Shown here: positions 57,420-64,000 of the stretch, piece by piece
Numbering within the stretch: position 1 is the first letter of the stretch
Layout of the letters: each line of letters starts with the position of its first letter
NCBI RefSeq assembly: GCF_021462225.1
Contig: NC_061794.1
Coordinates: forward strand, 39,556,914-39,620,913
Direction: 5' to 3'
Length of the DNA: 64,000 nt
Source: Girardinichthys multiradiatus
Lineage: Eukaryota > Chordata > Actinopteri > Cyprinodontiformes > Goodeidae
Notes under the pieces: generated by a model
Database searches by the model: none
The model's input: only the letters and a program-made list of their open reading frames with translations
What the model was told of the DNA's origin: nothing
Program-made: the position numbers and the translations under genes

Positions 57420-57895
57420 ATCAAATTCGATTTTGGAATGGACAAGCGACCGTCCTTTAAGCTCCGACCTCAACTCTACTGAATGTTTGCAGACTTTTCG
57501 GTCCAGAACAGAGGTCAAATATTCAGTCAGAATTATCCCAGAAGCTTGCTACAAAAATATCTGGTTGAGGTACAGCATGTTCAAGGACCTTTGTATCAAA
57601 TATTAACCAAATATTGGTGGCAGTATACATATAAAATATTAACCAAATATTGGTGGCAGTATACAAATACATACATTTGGACCTGTATGTATAATTTTGA
57701 CCTTGGTGAATTAGAGGAAACTGAAAATTAATTCAAATGTGTGCAACTAATTCTTTTTTTTAATTGTTTGCTTGTTGCATATTAAATCCACTGTGGGAAA
57801 ACAACTGGATAAATAAAAGTCTGAAATCAGCATGAATTTCACACCCATCACCAATGTCTGTTAACTTCTGACCACAAGTGTATGAGACCCTATAA
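57420..57895 (+). mobile_element. Tc1-like relic with an internal 36-bp tandem duplication
   Basis: The text TTTAAGCTCCGACCTCAACT then CTACTGAATG resembles the SPDLNPxE region, and the right part (TTCTGACCACAAGTGTA) resembles a Tc1 subterminal end. Bases 57598-57633 are repeated almost exactly at 57634-57665 (AAATATTAACCAAATATTGG then TGGCAGTATACA). Confidence 0.5.
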
Positions 57896-57899
57896 GGCT

Positions 57900-59475
57900 G
57901 TCTTTTTTAAGATCTGTCATCTGTTGGATTGTTTTATCTTTATGGTAGATTTCCTACGCATTTCTCAACCACATCCTGGGCCTTGACAGCCCACACAGGC
58001 TCTTACCCTTGTGTGAGACAGCAGTGCACCACTCCGCCCACCCATGCTCTGCGATGGCACAGCCCCCCTTTTTTTGGGTGACATTTTGTGCTTCAGACGG
58101 GCTGATTTTTTTGTTTTTTTTGTTTGAGAACACCATTTGTGGTGTTGTTCTTTGCATGCAAGTAGCCATGTAAGCATTGAAAAAAGTATCATTGTACTTC
58201 CTGATTTTGAAGCTGCAGAAACACACTAAATCCTATATTGAACCAGAGGCCCTAACGTTTGTGGGCTTTTACACACAGAATGCTTGAGAAACAGCAATCT
58301 GGCTTGAGCTGTTACACCGCAGAGGCAAATTTTGCCCAATAGGCTCTCTTGCTTCCTCTTTTTAAGGCTCATTTCTCATCACTGGCAACCAATAACAGGA
58401 TTGGGTTAGTATGCATATCTCATTTTCTAACGGTGCCCTCAGCAATCAGAACTTTGGATGTTTTCTTTAATCATTGCTAATTCCCCCTTCTAACAGAAGG
58501 AGGCCTGTGGAAGAAGTAGTATTTGAGATACTGGGAGCAAAATTTTAAAAAATAACTCAATCTTGTTGGTGATCTGTTTCTGTTACATCAGCCTACTCAT
58601 TGAGGAACAAAAAAGGTTATATTTAGTATGAGGTTGCATGCAAGCAGACACACCACAACACCAAGGAAGTTACAGATGCATGGCTTTATCAGAAAACAAC
58701 TGTTGCAAGTATCAGTTGGAAGAGGCTTTTCTCGATTGATTTCAAGCCTTAGATGCAGAGCAAAAGATAGTTTCCTCCTCTATGTGTTTCGACTCAGTCT
58801 CAGATTAACTTGTACAATGCTCACAGTAATTACTGTTGCAGTGATGCGTTCACTTTCATCTCTGCTGATGTTGCCCCAGTGAAATCATGTTTCAGGTCTG
58901 ACTCTCAGAGGTCTGCTCTAAGTGGCCTCTAACGTACAGATCAGTCAACAAATGATGCACCCTGCAAAGTGAGTGGAAGAGAAATCTCAGGCTGAGTTTA
59001 CAGCTAGGGCTGGAATTTCACCAGCAAGGAGAATTTTTGAACCTGATGTGAATAACAGGAAATATATCGATCATTGGTTTTCACTTTCGTTTACACCCAT
59101 TAGTGTAGAGATTTCTCAGTGATTCACATTCAGTGAATATAATTAAAATTCAACCAGGTCCCTTTTTTGTGACATCAATGGGCCAGCAGACTGGTACTCT
59201 TTCCTGACCATCAGAACCAACACCATTACAACTTAGGGTGAAAGTTTGTTTCTTGTCACAGATCTTGGCAAAGTGGGTAAATATTAAAAACCTAAATAAC
59301 AGATTATTTTGGAATCCTAACTGATGCACATCTATTATACAAAGGTCGGTCTTCTCTGAAGTACGGTGTGTTGGAAAACTCCAGGGAATGCGGTCCAACC
59401 CTTTTTATGCTGATGCAGAGATGCAGTCCCTGATAATCACTAATAGGAACGTTGATGTTCATGTCCTGCTACAGA
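57900..59475. other. Intergenic stretch with no recognised gene
   Basis: Short open frames only. The segment at 59.14-59.40 kb may be an eroded transposon end, but it carries nothing diagnostic. Confidence 0.4.
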
Positions 59476-59479
59476 TTTT

Positions 59480-59755
59480 CACTTGGATGTAGGTCTGGAC
59501 TTTGACTGGACCATTCTAACACATGAGTTTGCTTTGATCTAAACTCTTCCAGTTGAGCTCTGGCTATATGTTTAGATTTGTTTTCTGTTTGTTTCTTCCA
59601 GAATGGCCTCGTTTTAGCTCCATCCATCTTCTCATCAACTCTGACCAGCTTTCCCGTCCCTGCTGAAGAAAAGCATAACCACAGCATGATGTCCACCAAG
59701 ACGGTTTCAGAAGATTTGATCAAATATACTAGAGTGGCCATCATAGTCATGTGAC
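59480..59755 (-). mobile_element. Older-family Tc1 relic fragment
   Basis: Antisense text GGTCTGGACTTTGACTGGAC, GTTGAGCTCTGGCTATATGT, CCATCCATCTTCTCATCAAC, GACCAGCTTTCCCGTCCCTG, then ACCACAGCATGATG, is the catalytic-domain part of the older Tc1 family, with an internal deletion and no ends. Confidence 0.75.
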
Positions 59756-60047
59756 TGGAACTTTAAAATCTCCGGTGGGATTTGAAAAAGATGGTTGCAG
59801 CAGATAAACCCAGTTATTATTGAACTGGAGGCGTTTGTTGTTTGGAGTAGACGAAGCTGGTGTCTGGCTATGAATCATGTTTTCAGCAGGTCATAAGAGC
59901 AAAGTGGTGCTCTGCTATGTACTAAGGATGCTTGTCAAAAAGGGCTTCAGTTATTTTGAGATTGCTTTGGTCCTTAGAACTGGTGTTTTGTGTATAATAT
60001 ATGTGTACTGAAGTATTTCAATTGATATGGTTTGATTTATTTATCTG

Positions 60048-60420
60048 TATGGTGGTGCAGTTGGTAGAACTGCTGCCTTGCAGCGAGAAGGTCCTGGGTT
60101 CAACTCTCGGCCGGGGGTCTTTCTGCATGGAGTTTCCATGTTCTCCCCATGTGTGCGTGGGTTCTCACTGGATACTCCGGCTTCCTCCCACAGTCCAAAA
60201 ACATGATTGTTAGGTAAAATGGTCTCTCTAAATTGCCCGTAGGTGTGGATGAGTGTGTGTGTGGTTGTTTGTCCTGTGTGTCTCCATGTTGCACTGCGAT
60301 GGATTGGCGACATATCCATGGTTTACCCTGCCTCTTGCCCATAGACTGCTGGAGATAGGCACCAGCTTCCCCACGCCCCACTATGGAAGAAGCGAGTATA
60401 GAAAATGGATGGATGGATGA
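60048..60420 (+). mobile_element. tRNA-derived SINE, nearly full length
   Basis: The tRNA-like head has an A-box-like TGGTGCAGTTGG (60053-60064) and B-box-like GGTTCAACTC (60097-60106) of RNA polymerase III promoters. The body follows: TTTCTGCATGGAGTTTCCAT, GTGTGCGTGGGTTCTCACTG, GATACTCCGGCTTCCTCCCA, GGTCTCTCTAAATTGCCCGT, then TAGGCACCAGC. It ends in a (GATG)n tail. It is the best-preserved copy of the family also seen at 19.7, 23.0 and 38.5 kb. Confidence 0.88.
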
Positions 60421-60424
60421 TTTA

Positions 60425-61675
60425 TATATTGAAAACAGCTGCTAGTTTGTATTTTTGACCAAAAAACTGAATTATAAGAAAATTTTTTGCGTCTTGTTAG
60501 TTAAAGGAAATTTCCATTTTATGCTAATTTAATGGCTAAAGAAGCACCATAGCACACCTTAAAACCTGCCGTTTTTGTCCTAAAACTTACCCACATAAAA
60601 TAAAGTGAAAGATGTAAAAGCTTTAGTTATTTTTCACACCAACAGCGGAAAGATGTTTTATTGTTTCATTAGTGTACTAAAAAGTACACTAATACCCAAG
60701 AGTCAACCAATTTCTGCTCAGATACTCATGCAAACACTGAAAAAACCTGTTGCAGAATCAGCTGAGGTTTTTTTGCAGGCGAGTGTTTGCTACAGTAACC
60801 ACAGACCCCTGCTGATCTCCTGCTGTGCAAACAGTTCAGCATCAGCTGCAGGTCCTTGTTTGGCCCCTGTGTCCCAGTGAAATGGCTCTTTAACGCTTTG
60901 TTTTCAGAGTACAACCATCTCCGCTAATTATCCCCTCGTTATGCACTGATGTTTAAGGCACCAGCAAGCATGCCTAAACACTCCTATATATCATTGTCCA
61001 ACAACCACCCCCTCCAAACAACTGCTCCTGCCTCTCCTTCACAGCTTAGACTCTAGCACATCACATTACTGCATACCATCGCTCACCATCATCGTCATCC
61101 GCTGATGCATTTGTGAACGAGCAGCCGAGGACAAAGGGGATCAGCACTGCAGAGCCAACGTAGAGAGTGACCACCATGACCTCACAGGTCAACTGGGAGA
61201 CAGGGAATGAAAAGACTCCCTGCAACCCCCCACCCAACAAACACGCACGCATCCACAGAACCAGCAAGCTCCTGGACAACTGAGGCCGCCGTGGGAATAC
61301 AGGAGTGTTGAACAGGAGGAATTGGCATTTGAACTGCAGGAGCTGAAAGAAAGAAGTTGTGTTTGGAATCTTGGCTCATGCTTTTCTCCACACATTCCAC
61401 ACTGGTTTCCCCAACAATAAACCGTGTCAGAGATGATACAACAACCTTCATTCTGGATACCTTGCAGCAATAAATGCCTTAAAGGTTCGCAGCCACACAC
61501 CAACCTCCAAATGTATGAGAGATGGCCTTCTGAGATGGTGGTGGAAAAGTTGTGAAGGCCGACTATATTTAAGAATCACATGGAAAAAGATGCACATTCA
61601 GCTGGGGGTCATTCAGCTGCCACAGCCCACACAAGCATGAGAAACAATGATGAGCAAGTAATCTGGAAATACCAC
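60425..61675. other. Intergenic stretch downstream of tamalin
   Basis: No gene is recognised. Minus-strand open frames near 61.06-61.50 kb lack domains. Part of this could belong to a longer tamalin 3' UTR if the poly(A) site at 61.68 kb is not used. Confidence 0.4.
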
Positions 61676-61679
61676 ATAT

Positions 61680-61685
61680 TTTATT
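61680..61685 (-). other. tamalin: tamalin polyadenylation signal (candidate)
   Basis: TTTATT on the plus strand is AATAAA on the coding strand, 343 bases after the tamalin stop codon, in a stretch without other features. Confidence 0.5.
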
Positions 61686-62027
61686 TTCAGGAACCAAAAC
61701 AGGGCTTGAGTCATTCTTAATCGTTGCACAATTAAAGTTATCACAGGTTCGTCAAAACAATACAAATGTCCATGCAAGGGAAAAAAACGGAAACATCCTT
61801 CGTTCTGCATGAATTGAACATGTAAAAATAAATAAATAACTTAGAAATCAAGAGAAACCGAAGCAAAAGTTATATACACCTGTGAAATATAAGTCCATTG
61901 GTCTTCCCAGCAACACAGCCCCTTTGCTTTGGTCTCAGACTTCACTCTTTGGAGGGTGTTTGCTGTTGTCTTTGGCAGTTTAGTTTGACTGTCACTGATT
62001 CTTTCAGTGTTTAGTTCTGCTTGTTGC

Positions 62028-63711
62028 TCACAGTTTGCTCTCCTCTTCCTCCAGCGGCCGATTCAAACCCGGGATGAACTTGAGGAGACGCCTGCGGAAG
62101 CTCTTCTGTTTGGGTTTTCTCTGCAGCGAGCCGAATCCTCCATGTTTCTCCCCCGATCCTACAGACGGCAAGGATGACAAAGTTCCTCTCACGTAGCTGC
62201 GAGTGCTGGCACTGCGCGTGAGGTGAGTCTTGGTTACAGTTAGGAGCTCGCTGGCCGGTCGGAGGCGCTGCTGCCTCTCGGAAGGCCGCTGCTCATTGAT
62301 TTTGTCGGCGCTGCTCGAGTTCATGTTGCCGTCCGAGTGATACAGGCAGGTTTGGTAGAGTGGGTCGTCCTCAGTGGTGCTGAGAAGGCTGGCGCTGCTG
62401 CTGGTGCTGCCGGTGCAGTGGAGGGCTCTCTGAGCTGCGGGGCTGGGAACGCCAAGGCTGCCATAGATTCCTGCTGACTCCAGGGACTCGTACAGTGCAG
62501 CATCGCTCATTACAATACCTGCAGGAGACAAGAGCAATGTGAGCACAGCAGGTAACAACATTCACATGAATGTGTCATGAGCTGCTGGACCCTAATATTG
62601 CAAATTAACTGAAAATGCACGTGAAAATTAATGGTCGGACAAAAAGAGTACATTTTGCAAAACTTGTTTGGGAATTGACCTGAATCAACTGTTCTGTTGA
62701 TGAATGACCTGAAAATCACATGAATCACAAACAGCTACACCTAAAACTCTGTGTGTATTTTTTAGAGACTTTACTTACTGTAACACTATAATTGACTCAA
62801 ATGCTGTTAGACAGTGACATAAAAATTACATTTAAGCAATCCAGAAAATCCTGTTAAAGTTCAGAATCAAATTAGAAGTTAAAAGCTTCTGTGTTTTATT
62901 TTTGTTTGAATATATTTTTTGTACAATATTAGCCATCTACAGAACATCTCAGCTACTTTGCTCAATTGGACAAAACCCACTAATGAACAAGATCCAATTA
63001 TAAAATAATCCTTGGTTCTTTAAATTTTATTTAATGAGCATAAAGCAACCTAGGCTCAAGCCAGTGACGTATTAGGATAACTCACCATGGACAAGCCTCT
63101 GTTCCTGCACCATGAGCGAGCGATATTCATCCCATTTTTCATGAAGAGTTTGCTACAAAGACAAAAGTTTTGTGAGTTTACTGACAAAAAACGACAACAG
63201 AAAATCAATGTACAACAGCTTTACAAGTTGATTCTCAATGACATGAAAAAACTAAAAATGCCAGCACCAAATGCAGCCTGTTCAACTGGAGGTTGATCTT
63301 TAAAATGTTGGCCTAGCATCTATAAAAGTGATTGCATTTGCAGTGGATTAGTGCAGGACAGCTGCTTTAATCTTTGAGGAGAACTTGCTCACTTGAGCCA
63401 CTATACAAGCTGCTTGAGCTGAGCATGCCTGCAGCAATCCCTGCATCTGCTGCACAGACTGCTCTAAGCAACAGGTGGAGCTCCTCCAGAGACAGGTGTG
63501 GAGGAAGGGGAAGGGGTCCCTAGCATTTAACATAATACATAATGTCTGTGTGTGGGTGTGAAATGTTACTGGACACATAATCAGAGTGACTCACTCCCAA
63601 GCAACAAGAAAAAAAACAACTTTTGCTTAAGGGAAACCACTCACCTTTAGATACTGCAGCCGGGCCTCGAGCTCAGCTTTTCGGATTGAGTCACTGTAAA
63701 CCGTCTCCAGC
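62028..63711 (-). CDS. tamalin: Tamalin/GRASP (GRP1-associated scaffold protein), 3' part
   Basis: Three exons are in the window: 63711-63645 ([20 protein letters not shown] then LK), 63152-63086 ([20 protein letters not shown] then VHG) and the last coding exon 62518-62028. Phases agree and the junctions are GT-AG. These match the leucine-zipper/coiled-coil segment and C-terminus of human TAMALIN ([41 protein letters not shown]-type block, KFIPGLNR). The protein ends EEEESKL, a class I PDZ ligand like the human ESQL. The family protein is a postsynaptic scaffold linking group I mGluRs to GRP1/cytohesins and trafficking. The upstream exons with the PDZ domain lie beyond the right edge. The last exon is Ser-rich and basic (KPKQKSFRRRLLKF). 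Its position beside nr4a1 matches human 12q13 order. Confidence 0.93.
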
Positions 63712-64000
63712 CTTTAAATGAAAAAACAAAAAGACCATAGGATTATTAAGCTCAACAGGAAGCACTTGTAAAAACTACAAGGACAGAAAACAGCTATTAA
63801 AAGAACTCTATGAAAGACTCTTTTCATAAGTCCAACACAGGAATGGGTCTGATGTCACGCAGCAGTTTACAAGCAGTGTGGAAGGACAAGAAACATGAAT
63901 AGTTTCCACTCTGACACTTCAGGGCTACAAATACTCTTTAATCAGGAGCAGGCGAACGAAGTACAAAGCTTGTTTACACTCCAATAGTTTTAATAAGTCA
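63712..64000 (-). other. tamalin: tamalin intron, running off the window
   Basis: The acceptor TTTAAAG at 63718-63712 on the coding strand begins the first visible exon. The rest to the window end shows no exon and is read as intron. Confidence 0.75.

Noticed and set aside
61061..61503. Overlapping minus-strand open frames downstream of tamalin, one with hydrophobic stretches
   Set aside because: No family resemblance; the frames overlap each other and the region is better explained as 3' flank.
1..64000. CRISPR arrays, bacterial operons, ribosomal RNA or tRNA genes
   Set aside because: The DNA is vertebrate nuclear sequence. The only tRNA-like text belongs to SINE heads, and no spaced direct-repeat array is present.

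Overview
The window looks like nuclear DNA from a teleost fish, probably a percomorph (killifish or livebearer-like is a guess). Genes have short vertebrate-style exons with GT-AG introns. The rest is AT-rich and packed with Tc1/mariner elements and relics, tRNA-derived SINEs, hAT-type MITEs and LINE fragments typical of fish. Four protein genes could be rebuilt exon by exon by checking splice sites and reading phase: letmd1 (minus, 0.15-7.4 kb, complete), gtsf1 (plus, 9.8-10.8 kb, complete), nr4a1 (minus, 22.4-28.7 kb, complete with a non-coding first exon and promoter) and the 3' half of tamalin/grasp (minus, 62.0 kb to beyond the right edge). TAMALIN next to NR4A1 is the order known from human 12q13, which supports both calls.

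Layout: 0-7.5 kb letmd1, with a 360-bp internally deleted Tc1 element and a hAT MITE nested in an older Tc1 relic in its introns; 8.2-8.9 kb a LINE RNase H fragment; 9.1-11.8 kb gtsf1 plus a downstream Tc1 relic; 11.8-13.0 kb a decayed LINE; 14.2-16.25 kb a second, degenerate copy of the gtsf1 segment including the downstream Tc1 relic; 16.78-18.35 kb Tc1 copy A; 18.4-21.9 kb mostly unique sequence; 21.9-28.9 kb nr4a1; 29-61.7 kb a long interval without a recognised gene, filled with Tc1 copies B and C and many older relics; 61.7-64 kb tamalin.

The genes do not form one pathway. Letmd1 is a mitochondrial membrane protein, Gtsf1 is a germline Piwi/piRNA cofactor, Nr4a1 is an immediate-early orphan nuclear receptor, and Tamalin is a PDZ/leucine-zipper trafficking scaffold.

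I found no undescribed multi-gene system. The observations most worth a second look are: the partial tandem duplication of gtsf1 that lost both zinc-finger exons; a 45-base in-frame segment in letmd1 that may be an extremely short intron; a Tc1 element (copy C) with an intact 334-codon DD34E transposase, clean 200-bp IR/DR ends and TA duplications, inserted in an older Tc1 relic; and several nested insertions with readable target-site duplications that give a relative history of the locus.
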